This document shows, in pieces, positions 6,987-14,220 of a DNA stretch of 19,957 nucleotides; position 1 is the stretch's first letter, and the number at the start of each line of letters is the position of its first letter. Below the pieces are notes generated by a model, which worked only from the letters and a program-made list of their open reading frames with translations, was not told the DNA's origin and did no database searches. Source of the stretch: an uncultured Bacteroidales bacterium (GTDB taxonomy: Bacteria > Bacteroidota > Bacteroidia > Bacteroidales > Bacteroidaceae); contig CACXLY010000049.1 of NCBI GenBank assembly GCA_902768605.1, positions 1 to 19,957 on the forward strand. The letters are read 5' to 3'. A program made the translations under genes and the position numbers.

Positions 6987-8603
6987 ATGACAACAATTCA
7001 AAAGACTCTCCGCGACAGCGCCGGCATGCGCTGGACGGCTTTGCTGCTCTTGGCGCTGGCCATGTTCTGCAGCTACATCTTCATGGACATCCTTTCTCCC
7101 ATCAAGGACCTGATGCAGGAGACACGAGGATGGGACTCCACCGCCTTCGGAACGATGCAAGGCTCCGAGGTGTTCCTCAACGTCTTTGCATTCTTCCTCA
7201 TCTTCGCAGGCATCATTCTCGACAAGATGGGCGTGCGCTTCACGATGGTGCTTTCTGCCGTCGTGATGCTCATCGGCGCCTGCATCAAGTGGTATGCCGT
7301 GGATGAGAGTTTCATGGGCAGCGGCTTGGAGGCTTGGTTCAACAGCCATCTGAACTACATTCCCGTGTTTGAGGAGCTCGGCGTGTCGCCTTTCTATGAA
7401 GGGATGCCAGCCTCTGCGAAGTTTGCCGCCTGCGGTTTCATGATCTTTGGCTGCGGCGTGGAGATGGCCGGCATTACCGTCAGTCGCGGTATCGTCAAGT
7501 GGTTCAAGGGCCGTGAGATGGCGTTGGCGATGGGTTCTGAAATGGCTCTCGCCCGTCTCGGCGTGGCAACCTGCATGATTTTCTCGCCCTTCTTTGCTCG
7601 TTTGGGCGGTCACGTCAGCGTCAGCCGCTCGGTAGCCTTCGGCGTCGTCCTGATGTGCATAGCCCTCATCATGAGCATTGTCTATTTCTTTATGGACAGG
7701 AAGCTCGACGCGCAGACAGGCGAGGCAGAGGAGAAGGACGAGCAATTCAAGATCAGCGACCTTGGGCAGATCCTCACCTCGAGTGGCTTCTGGCTTGTCG
7801 CCCTGCTTTGTGTGCTCTACTACAGCGCCATATTCCCCTTCCAGAAATATGCCGTGAACATGCTGCAATGCAACCTAACGCTCACGCCTCCCACGGAGGG
7901 TTCGTTCTGGGCTTCTGAGAGCGTGACCATCGTGCAGTACGTTATCATGCTCTTCGTAGCGGCAACGGGCTTCGCGAGCAATTTCCAGAAGAAGTCGGGC
8001 ATGAAGTATGGTCTGCTTGGCCTCAGCATCATCGCGCTCATCACCTATTGCTACATGGGCTACATGCGCCAGAGTGCCGAGAGCATCTTCGCGGTGTTCC
8101 CCCTCCTGGCCGTGCTCATCACGCCCATCCTGGGCAGCTATGTGGACCACAAGGGCAAGGCAGCATCGATGCTGATTCTCGGTTCGCTGCTCCTCATCTT
8201 CTGCCATCTGACCTTTGCCTTCGTGCTGCCTCTGTTCGAGAACTCAGCCGTCGGCGGCGTTGCCATTGCCTATATCACCATCCTCGTGCTGGGCTCAAGC
8301 TTCTCGCTCGTGCCCGCGAGCCTTTGGCCTTCAGTGCCTAAGCTGGTGGATGCAAAGGTGATAGGTTCGGCCTACGCACTCATCTTCTGGATTCAGAACA
8401 TAGGTCTGTGGCTCTTCCCCCTGCTCATCGGCAAGGTTCTGGACAAGACAAATCCCGGCGTCACCGACCCGACGCAGTTCAACTACACAGCCCCGCTGGT
8501 CATGCTGGCCAGTCTCGGCGTGGCAGCCCTCTTGCTCGGCTTCGTGCTGAAGGTTGTCGATAAGAAGAAAGGACTGGGTCTCGAGGAGCCGAACATCAAG
8601 TAG
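6987..8603 (+). CDS. MFS transporter, possible MFSD1-like (peptide) permease
   Basis: Twelve-helix major facilitator protein of 538 residues in the inner membrane. The N-terminus has RWTALLLLALAMFCSYIFMDILSP followed by a glycine- and phenylalanine-rich second helix and the cytoplasmic loop motif DKMGVRFT, the equivalent of the MFS signature D-R-x-G-R. A charged cytoplasmic loop near 235-260 (GEAEEKDEQF) divides the two six-helix halves. The second half repeats the pattern with SYVDHKGKAA. The first-helix pattern recalls the MFSD1 group, whose animal members move dipeptides. With the peptidase directly upstream, peptide import is a reasonable inference, but substrate and direction are not proven. 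No strong terminator follows; a 6-bp hairpin at 8611-8625 lacks a U-tract. Confidence 0.85.
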   Translation: MTTIQKTLRDSAGMRWTALLLLALAMFCSYIFMDILSPIKDLMQETRGWDSTAFGTMQGSEVFLNVFAFFLIFAGIILDKMGVRFTMVLSAVVMLIGACIKWYAVDESFMGSGLEAWFNSHLNYIPVFEELGVSPFYEGMPASAKFAACGFMIFGCGVEMAGITVSRGIVKWFKGREMALAMGSEMALARLGVATCMIFSPFFARLGGHVSVSRSVAFGVVLMCIALIMSIVYFFMDRKLDAQTGEAEEKDEQFKISDLGQILTSSGFWLVALLCVLYYSAIFPFQKYAVNMLQCNLTLTPPTEGSFWASESVTIVQYVIMLFVAATGFASNFQKKSGMKYGLLGLSIIALITYCYMGYMRQSAESIFAVFPLLAVLITPILGSYVDHKGKAASMLILGSLLLIFCHLTFAFVLPLFENSAVGGVAIAYITILVLGSSFSLVPASLWPSVPKLVDAKVIGSAYALIFWIQNIGLWLFPLLIGKVLDKTNPGVTDPTQFNYTAPLVMLASLGVAALLLGFVLKVVDKKKGLGLEEPNIK

Positions 8604-8647
8604 AAAAAGCCGACTTCGCAAGTCGCTGATTCTCAAATAACGTTTTA

Positions 8648-8873
8648 AGACGGGAAACTATACACGTGTAAAAGCCAATTTATACGTGTATAGTTTGCCA
8701 TTTAATAGTGTTTAGTTTGCCATTTAATAGTGTTTAGTTTGCCATTTAATAGTGTTTAGTTTGGCAACGACACGTGCTTAGTTCTCCAGCATCACGTTGC
8801 TAAGCCTCCAGCATCACGTTGCTAAGCTGCCAGCATCACGTTGTCAGCACGCCAGCATCACATTGCTAATTAA
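8648..8873 (+). repeat. 22-bp-period repeat array upstream of GH92
   Basis: The interval keeps a 22-base register for about ten units. Three units at 8692-8713, 8714-8735 and 8736-8757 are identical (AGTTTGCCATTT, then AATAGTGTTT). Units at 8786, 8808, 8830 and 8852 share CCAGCATCACGTTGCTAAG with small changes. The units between link the two types (ACACGTGCTTAG). There are no unique spacers, so it is not a CRISPR. The array ends 9 bases before the GH92 ATG, and no separate promoter is evident after it. Confidence 0.85.
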
Positions 8874-8882
8874 AAGTTCCTT

Positions 8883-11174
8883 ATGCAAAGCAGACTCATC
8901 TCCCTTCTCTGTGGACTCCTCCTGAACGTCGTGCCGATGGGCGCGGCAAGCCAACCCGACCTGGTTCGCTACGTCAACACGCTGCAAGGCACGCTGTCGA
9001 ACTTCGGCCTGTCGCACGGCAACACCTTCCCCGCCACGGCTATGCCGTACGCCCAGCACATGTGGACGCCCCAGACGGGACCCAACGGCGAGGGTTTTAA
9101 GTACCTTTACGAGGCCGATCAAATCAGGGGATTCGGCCAAAGCCATCAGCCTTCGCCCTGGGTCAGCGACTATGCCGTCTATACTTTCTTCCCCGAGACG
9201 GGGACCTTGGAAGTCGATCCCGACAAGCGCGGCGCACGTTTCTGCCACTGCTCCGAGGTGGGGCAGCCGCACTACTATCGCGTCGCGTTCGACAACGGCA
9301 TACGGACCGAGATGGCACCGACTGAGCGGGGCGTCCATCTCCGCTTTTCGTATCCCAAGAGGGATGATGCCTACCTGATTATCGACGGCTATACCGCGGA
9401 GTCGGAAATCCATGTGAATCCCGAGAAGCGACAGGTGACGGGCTGGGTCAACAACCAACGCTTCGTCAATCACAGCGAGAACTTCCGCTGCTTTTTTGTC
9501 GTGCAGTTCGACCAGCCCATACTCGACTACGGCATTTGGGAAGGGGAGAACAAGAAGACTTTTCCGCACGAGAAGGACGGCCAGGGCAAACGCTACGGCT
9601 GCTACCTCAAGTTTCGTCCGGGCAGCAAGGTGCAGGCGAGGGCTGCCAGTAGCTATATCAGCGAGGAACAAGCCTGGCAGAACTGGCGCTCGGAACTCGG
9701 CGCAGACAAAACCCTCGAACAGACGAAGAAGCGAGGCTTCGAGACGTGGAACGCCCTGCTGAACCGCATCCGGGTGGAGGGCGGCAGCGACGAGCAGATG
9801 CGCACCTTCTACAGTTGCCTCTTCCGCGCTAACCTCTTCTCCCGCCACTTCTATGAAATCAAGGCGGACGGCACGCCGTATTACTACAGCCCCTACGACG
9901 GGAAGATCCACGACGGCTATATGCTGACCGACAACGGCTTTTGGGACACGTTCCGCAGTCAGTTCCCGCTGACCAACATCCTGCATCCCACGCAGCAAGG
10001 CCGCTACATGCAAGCCCTCCTCGATGCGCAAAAGCAGTTCGGCTGGCTGCCTGCCTGGTCGTGTCCTGGCGAGACGGGAGGCATGTGCGGTAATCATAGC
10101 ATCTCGCTTTTGACAGATGCCTGGGCCAAAGGCATCCGCACTTTCGACCCCGATTCTGCTTTGGCAGCATACGCCCACGAGGCGATGAACAAGGGCCCTC
10201 TCGGCGGTGCCAACGGTCGCGCCGGCTGGAAGGAGTACTGGCAGCTGGGCTACGTCACCTTCCCCGAATCGCATGGCAGCGTCACGCAAACGCTTGAGTA
10301 TGCCTACGACGACTGGTGCGCGTGGACGCTGGCACGCAGCTGCGGCAACAATTTCTATGAAAGGATATTCGCGAGAGTGCTGCGCAACTACCTGAATCTA
10401 TGGGATTCGGAGACGAAGTTCTTCCGTGGCAGAGGCAAAGACGGCAAGTGGCTGGAGCCTTTCGACCCGCTGGTGTGGGGCGGACCGTACACCGAGGGCA
10501 ATGCCTGGCACTATATCTGGAGCGTCTTCCACGATGTGCAGGGCCTCATCGAACTCTTCGGCTCGGACGAAGCCTTTTGTCAAAAGATGGACAGCGTCTT
10601 CTCGCAACCCGGCACGGTAAAGCCGGGCTGGTACGGCGGCAAGATACACGAGATGACGGAGATGGAGATAGCCGGCATGGGGCAATACGCTCACGGCAAT
10701 CAGCCCATACAACACATGCCCTACCTCTACAGCTATGCCGGCCAGCCCTGGAAGACACAATACTGGGTTCGCCAAATTATGGACCGCCTCTATCACAGCA
10801 CGCCCGACGGCTTCCCCGGCGACGAGGACCAGGGCGGAATGAGTTCGTGGTACGTCTTGTCAGCACTCGGGCTCTACGCCGTCACGCCAGGCACCGACCA
10901 GTATGTGCTCGGCAGTCCGCTTTTCCGCCGTGCCACCATCACGATGGAAGATGGCAAGCAGTTCGTCATCGAGGCAAAAGACAACGGAAAAGACAATGTG
11001 TATGTCGAGAGCCGCAGCCTGAACGGCCAGCCCCTCACACGCAACTATATTACATATAGCGAGTTGACCTCCGGCGGCACGCTTTCCCTTCAGATGTCCG
11101 ACCAGCCGAACAAGCAATTGGGAACAGAGAAAAGCGCCGCCCCATACAGCCTGAGTTTTGAACTCAAAAACTGA
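8883..11174 (+). CDS. GH92 family glycoside hydrolase (alpha-mannosidase), exported
   Basis: Calcium-dependent inverting exo-alpha-mannosidases make up this family; many trim host or yeast mannans and N-glycans. It has 763 residues, the usual length. A signal peptide (SLISLLCGLLL-type core, ending near GAAS) is followed by the N-terminal beta domain with LVRYVNTLQGT and GLSHGNTFPATAMPY, and by the catalytic (alpha/alpha)6 barrel. The likely general acid is Glu472 in TLEYAYDDW. The base dyad is Asp647 and Asp649 in GDEDQGGMSSWYVLSALGLY, followed by PGTDQYVLGSPLF. The linkage cleaved cannot be read. No SusC/SusD pair or other carbohydrate genes lie nearby, so it is an orphan rather than part of a visible utilisation locus. 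It is preceded by a 22-bp repeat array and converges on the acyltransferase gene. Confidence 0.95.
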   Translation: MQSRLISLLCGLLLNVVPMGAASQPDLVRYVNTLQGTLSNFGLSHGNTFPATAMPYAQHMWTPQTGPNGEGFKYLYEADQIRGFGQSHQPSPWVSDYAVYTFFPETGTLEVDPDKRGARFCHCSEVGQPHYYRVAFDNGIRTEMAPTERGVHLRFSYPKRDDAYLIIDGYTAESEIHVNPEKRQVTGWVNNQRFVNHSENFRCFFVVQFDQPILDYGIWEGENKKTFPHEKDGQGKRYGCYLKFRPGSKVQARAASSYISEEQAWQNWRSELGADKTLEQTKKRGFETWNALLNRIRVEGGSDEQMRTFYSCLFRANLFSRHFYEIKADGTPYYYSPYDGKIHDGYMLTDNGFWDTFRSQFPLTNILHPTQQGRYMQALLDAQKQFGWLPAWSCPGETGGMCGNHSISLLTDAWAKGIRTFDPDSALAAYAHEAMNKGPLGGANGRAGWKEYWQLGYVTFPESHGSVTQTLEYAYDDWCAWTLARSCGNNFYERIFARVLRNYLNLWDSETKFFRGRGKDGKWLEPFDPLVWGGPYTEGNAWHYIWSVFHDVQGLIELFGSDEAFCQKMDSVFSQPGTVKPGWYGGKIHEMTEMEIAGMGQYAHGNQPIQHMPYLYSYAGQPWKTQYWVRQIMDRLYHSTPDGFPGDEDQGGMSSWYVLSALGLYAVTPGTDQYVLGSPLFRRATITMEDGKQFVIEAKDNGKDNVYVESRSLNGQPLTRNYITYSELTSGGTLSLQMSDQPNKQLGTEKSAAPYSLSFELKN

Positions 11175-11183
11175 CGAGGGAAA

Positions 11184-11221
11184 ACGCTTGCAGTGGCGTC
11201 GGACTTTCCCACAGCAAGCGT
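11184..11221. terminator. Hairpin between convergent genes, probable bidirectional terminator
   Basis: ACGCTTGC at 11184-11191 pairs with GCAAGCGT at 11214-11221. After one mismatch GTGG pairs with CCAC, leaving a 12-base loop. On the minus strand the stem is followed immediately by TTTTCCC, a fair U-tract for the acyltransferase transcript. On the plus strand CGGCTTTTCC follows. It lies 9 bases past the GH92 stop and is built from the local 22-bp repeat. Confidence 0.5.
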
Positions 11222-11254
11222 CGGCTTTTCCTACAGCAAGCGTCGGCTAATCCT
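11189..11254. repeat. Three 22-bp-period units between convergent genes
   Basis: ACAGCAAGCGTCGGCT recurs at 11211 and 11233, exactly 22 bases apart, and a diverged unit with GCGTCGG begins at 11189. The last unit runs into the acyltransferase 3' end and supplies its TAG stop codon. The period equals that of the arrays at 8648 and 18973, although the word differs. Confidence 0.7.
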
Positions 11255-12305
11255 TGCTGAGGCGTTTGTCTTCTTTATGCTTGAAGGTTATCAAGTCCTT
11301 CTGTGCCGTGAACCACGGCAGGTAGTTGTGAAGGAGCCAGCAACAGAACATGCAGCCCGCTATCGTAAGTGCCAAGACCGTCCAGCTCTGCACGGCATTG
11401 CTCTGCCAAAGCGTTGACCACCAGGACATTCCGCTATCCTCTGGCAAAAGGCTTAGCAGGGCGAGGACGACTTTCATCACAGCCATGTGGGTGCAGAGCA
11501 CAATGATGGAGTAGCGCCCGATGTAGGAGATGACGGGCAGCCACTTGATGACGCGGCTCAGCATCAGTATGGCGAGCGTTCCCATCAGGCCGCAAAGGTA
11601 AATGAAAGGCAAGGGAACGTCGTAGTCGTTGAGATAGAAGTGGTTATCTCCCATGTAGAGGAAGTGGAGCGCAGCCAGCAGGGCGATGCCGCTCAGCAGT
11701 CCGCACCACCAGGGTATCCTTTGCTGGAAGAGGTGCAGACGCCTGTTCAAGAGATAGCCAATCCAAAGGAAGGGCAGACACGTCATGGCCGTACCGATGT
11801 TGAGAGGCAAGTCGCCGGCGTAGTAGCCCGCAATGCCGATGGCGAGCACGCAGACGCCCAACGCCACGTCCGCCGTCAAGCCGCTCGGAATGAAGCATTT
11901 GACGATATAATAAAATGTGACGAAGATGGCGTTCATCCAGAACAGGCAAAGCAGGAACCAGAGTGGCGCCCAGATGCCCGTGACGTTGGCGGTGGTCGTG
12001 TCCATGCCCGTGATGGCGGACACCAGCAATGCCAGCGCACGGTACATAATCATGAAAAAGAGGTAGGGAACAAGGATGCGGTTCGTCTTTCGCAGAAGGA
12101 ACTCGCAGATTCCGCCGTCGTAGTCCTTGAAGAATAAGCCCGAAAGGATAAAATAAAGCGGCATCCTCGTCTGCATGAAGATGTCGTTCATGGGATAGTC
12201 ACCGCCCGAGAAGTACTTGCCTACAGAAAGGTGGTCCAGCACCACCAGGAAGATGCAGATGCCCTTTGCAAGGTCGATGTACTCGATGCGCTTGGAGGAA
12301 TTCAT
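11247..12305 (-). CDS. Acyltransferase 3 family integral membrane protein
   Basis: Members of this family move acyl groups (often acetyl or succinyl) onto surface sugars, lipids or peptidoglycan across the inner membrane. It has 352 residues and about ten hydrophobic segments. Family motifs are visible: IEYIDLAKGICIFLVVLDH with the conserved His at the end of helix 1, RMPLYFILSGLFFK, and RILVPYLFF followed by PLWFLLCLFW. The start codon ATGAATT is itself part of the heptamer word that fills the upstream spacer, and the stop TAG lies in the 22-bp repeat downstream. It follows ispF on the same strand after 97 bases. The acceptor is unknown, and nothing nearby points to a particular polysaccharide. 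Confidence 0.88.
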   Translation of the reverse strand: MNSSKRIEYIDLAKGICIFLVVLDHLSVGKYFSGGDYPMNDIFMQTRMPLYFILSGLFFKDYDGGICEFLLRKTNRILVPYLFFMIMYRALALLVSAITGMDTTTANVTGIWAPLWFLLCLFWMNAIFVTFYYIVKCFIPSGLTADVALGVCVLAIGIAGYYAGDLPLNIGTAMTCLPFLWIGYLLNRRLHLFQQRIPWWCGLLSGIALLAALHFLYMGDNHFYLNDYDVPLPFIYLCGLMGTLAILMLSRVIKWLPVISYIGRYSIIVLCTHMAVMKVVLALLSLLPEDSGMSWWSTLWQSNAVQSWTVLALTIAGCMFCCWLLHNYLPWFTAQKDLITFKHKEDKRLSKD

Positions 12306-12418
12306 AATTCACAATTCACGACTCATAATTCGACATTACCATTTCTCACACATGCTTAGTCGGAACACTACCTTCTTTAATTATGAATTATGAATTTAAG
12401 CATTATGAATTGTGAATA
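12299..12418. repeat. Facing heptamer arrays between ispF and acyltransferase
   Basis: Left half from 12300: ATTCATA, ATTCACA, ATTCACG, ACTCATA, ATTCGAC. Right half from 12380: ATTATGA, ATTATGA, ATTTAAG, one extra base, ATTATGA, ATTGTGA. The halves are inverted versions of one word. The left half contains the acyltransferase ATG; the right half contains the ispF stop and encodes its last residues IHNS. Between them, CATGCTTAGTCGG at 12351-12363 also occurs at 18971-18983 in the second 22-bp array. Confidence 0.85.
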
Positions 12419-12879
12419 AGTACTGTGGCGTAGGCCGAGATGCCCTCTTCGCGCCCTGTGAAGCCCAGCTTCTCTGTCGTCGTGGCCTTGATGGAAACGT
12501 CGTCTGCGTCGATGCCCATCACCTCGGCCAGGCACTGCTGCATCTCGGGGATACGTGCCTTCAGCTTCGGCCGCTCGGCACAGATGGTTGCATCTATGTT
12601 GCCGACGTGGTAGCCCTTTGTGGCGATGAGCTCCACCGTCTTGCGGAGCAGAATCTTGCTGTCGATGTTATGGAAAGCCTCGCTGTTGTCGGGGAAATGG
12701 TAGCCGATGTCGCGCATGTTGGCAGCCCCCAGCAGGGCATCGCAGATGGCATGTATCAGGACGTCGGCATCGCTGTGCCCCAACAGCCCCTTCGAATGCT
12801 CGAAACGTATGCCGCCAAGCCACAACTCGCGTCCCTCAACCAGTTGATGGACGTCATATCCGAAGCCAACCCTTATCAT
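12403..12879 (-). CDS. ispF: 2-C-methyl-D-erythritol 2,4-cyclodiphosphate synthase
   Basis: Fifth enzyme of the MEP isoprenoid pathway; it cyclises CDP-ME 2-phosphate to MEcPP with release of CMP, in the cytoplasm. It has 158 residues, the normal size for these trimers. Zinc ligands are Asp9 and His11 in GYDVHQL and His43 in DVLIHAICDALLGA. Also present are GHSDAD, DIGYHFPD, KARIPEM and TTTEKLGFTGREEGI. The start (MIRVGFGYDVH) is the family start. The last four residues and the stop come from the flanking heptamer repeat, an unusual C-terminal end. It lies downstream of porV on the same strand, an order I recall from Porphyromonas gingivalis as well. Confidence 0.98.
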   Translation of the reverse strand: MIRVGFGYDVHQLVEGRELWLGGIRFEHSKGLLGHSDADVLIHAICDALLGAANMRDIGYHFPDNSEAFHNIDSKILLRKTVELIATKGYHVGNIDATICAERPKLKARIPEMQQCLAEVMGIDADDVSIKATTTEKLGFTGREEGISAYATVLIHNS

Positions 12880-12882
12880 TTT

Positions 12883-13010
12883 ATTTACGATTTCACGATT
12901 TACGATTTACTATTTATTGACTATTTAGTGATTTAGTTATTGCTTCCTATAAATAACTCAATAGTTCAATCGTAAATAAATCGTAAATCGTAAATAGTTA
13001 AATAGTAAAT
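12883..13010. repeat. Facing heptamer arrays between porV and ispF
   Basis: Left half from 12883: ATTTACG, ATTTCACG (8), ATTTACG, ATTTACT, ATTTATT, then ATTTAGTG and ATTTAGTT. Right half from 12971: CGTAAATAAAT, CGTAAAT, CGTAAAT, AGTTAAAT, AGTAAAT. The right half is an imperfect inverse of the left, so the spacer could fold into one long AT-rich hairpin. It fills nearly all of the 137 bases between the porV stop and the ispF start. Confidence 0.85.
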
Positions 13011-13016
13011 GTCTTC

Positions 13017-14195
13017 TTATCTTCTCCTCATCTTCCCGAAGAGGTCGCGCATGCCGTCAAGGTCGAAGCCGAGGGAGAAGCGCATAGTCTGGTCCAGAGG
13101 ATTGCTCTGAGCGGTGGAGAAGACATAGGAGGCGTCGATGGAGAAGACACTCATGTGGAAGCCCGCACCGACGGTGAAGTACTTACGGTTACCCTTGTTC
13201 TCGGCCTCGTGATGGTAACCGGCACGGAGCATGAAGCGGTCGTTGTAGGTGTACTCGGCACCGAAGCTCCACTGTATCTCCTGCATCTCTTCCTTGAAGC
13301 CATTGGGTGCGTCGCCGAAGCTCTTGAATATGCCGGCGATGGACGACACGTCGTAGTAGTCCTTCTGCACGCGCTCCTCGTAGTCCTCGTCTGCCTCGTC
13401 CTCGTTCTGCTTGGGGTACGTGGGCACGAGCATCTTGTTCAGGTCGGCGCCGATGCTGAATTTGTTGTACTCGTTGAACGGGATGGTCAGGTTCATACCC
13501 AAGCGCAGATTGGTGGGGATGAACTCAGAGTTGTCGCTGCCTCCGTAGGAGATTTTCGAGCCGATATTGCTGATATTGAGACCCCAACCGAAGCTGCACT
13601 CGCGGTTGCCTGCCATGAAGTAGCCCAGGCGATAGAGTGCAATGTCGGCAGAGAACGCCTTGCCGGCGCTGCTCTCGGCTGTGTAGTCGTACTTGATGTC
13701 GGAAAGGATGAAGCGCAGATTGACGGCCATGGAGAACGTCTCGCTGAGCATACGGCTATAGCCTGCATCAATCGCCATCTCGTAGGGCTTGATGGTCATG
13801 TCGTCCATATCAGCCAGATAGACTTCGCCCAGGCTGAAGTAGCGCAGAGATGCGTGCACGGCACTGTAGTCGCCAATGCGGTAGAAGCCCGTCAGGTTGG
13901 CAAGGTTGATGTCGTTCACCAACTTGCGCAGCCACGGCGTGTAGCTGATACCGACGCCGGCACGTGCGATGTTGAACGGGTACTTAGCAGGGTTCCAGTA
14001 CTGCGAATAGACGTCGGCCTCGGTGGCTGCACCGATATCGCCCATGGCACCGGCGCGGGCGTCGGGTGCGATGGCAAGCGATGTAACGCTCGTGTTCACG
14101 GGGTTGAACATATTCTGCTTGTCCTGCGCAAGGACAACTTCTGCGCTGCATGCGAGGAGCAGCAACAGGATGCGGATGATTCTATGTGCTTTCAT
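13017..14195 (-). CDS. porV: PorV (LptO), outer-membrane component of type IX secretion
   Basis: FadL-like outer-membrane beta-barrel of 392 residues. In the family it collects cargo from the SprA/Sov translocon and hands it to PorU for processing and A-LPS attachment. The signal peptide is MKAHRIIRILLLLLACSAEVVLAQ. The hallmark N-terminal plug motifs follow: NPVNTSVTSLAIAPDARAGAMGD and DVYSQYWNPAKYPF. Alternating amphipathic strands then run to the end with the typical barrel C-terminus (RFSLGFDLDGMRDLFGK). An acidic loop at about 262-276 (QNEDEADEDYEE) lies between strands. The gene starts 25 bases after the porU stop, so the two are almost surely cotranscribed. Confidence 0.95.
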   Translation of the reverse strand: MKAHRIIRILLLLLACSAEVVLAQDKQNMFNPVNTSVTSLAIAPDARAGAMGDIGAATEADVYSQYWNPAKYPFNIARAGVGISYTPWLRKLVNDINLANLTGFYRIGDYSAVHASLRYFSLGEVYLADMDDMTIKPYEMAIDAGYSRMLSETFSMAVNLRFILSDIKYDYTAESSAGKAFSADIALYRLGYFMAGNRECSFGWGLNISNIGSKISYGGSDNSEFIPTNLRLGMNLTIPFNEYNKFSIGADLNKMLVPTYPKQNEDEADEDYEERVQKDYYDVSSIAGIFKSFGDAPNGFKEEMQEIQWSFGAEYTYNDRFMLRAGYHHEAENKGNRKYFTVGAGFHMSVFSIDASYVFSTAQSNPLDQTMRFSLGFDLDGMRDLFGKMRRR

Positions 14196-14220
14196 ACTCT
14201 ATAATAACTGCGCAGGAGGC

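Noticed and set aside
8611..8625. Hairpin CGACTT/AAGTCG after the MFS gene as a terminator
   Set aside because: The stem is only 6 bp and is followed by CTGATTCTC with no T-tract, so intrinsic termination is unlikely.
8692..8764. TTAGTTTG in each unit as a tandem promoter series
   Set aside because: It matches seven of eight -7 positions, but the preceding TTTG is only 14 bases away instead of about 19, so the promoter geometry is wrong.
8648..8873. CRISPR array
   Set aside because: Units abut in a 22-base register with no unique spacers between conserved repeats, and no cas genes are present. The same holds for 18973-19126.
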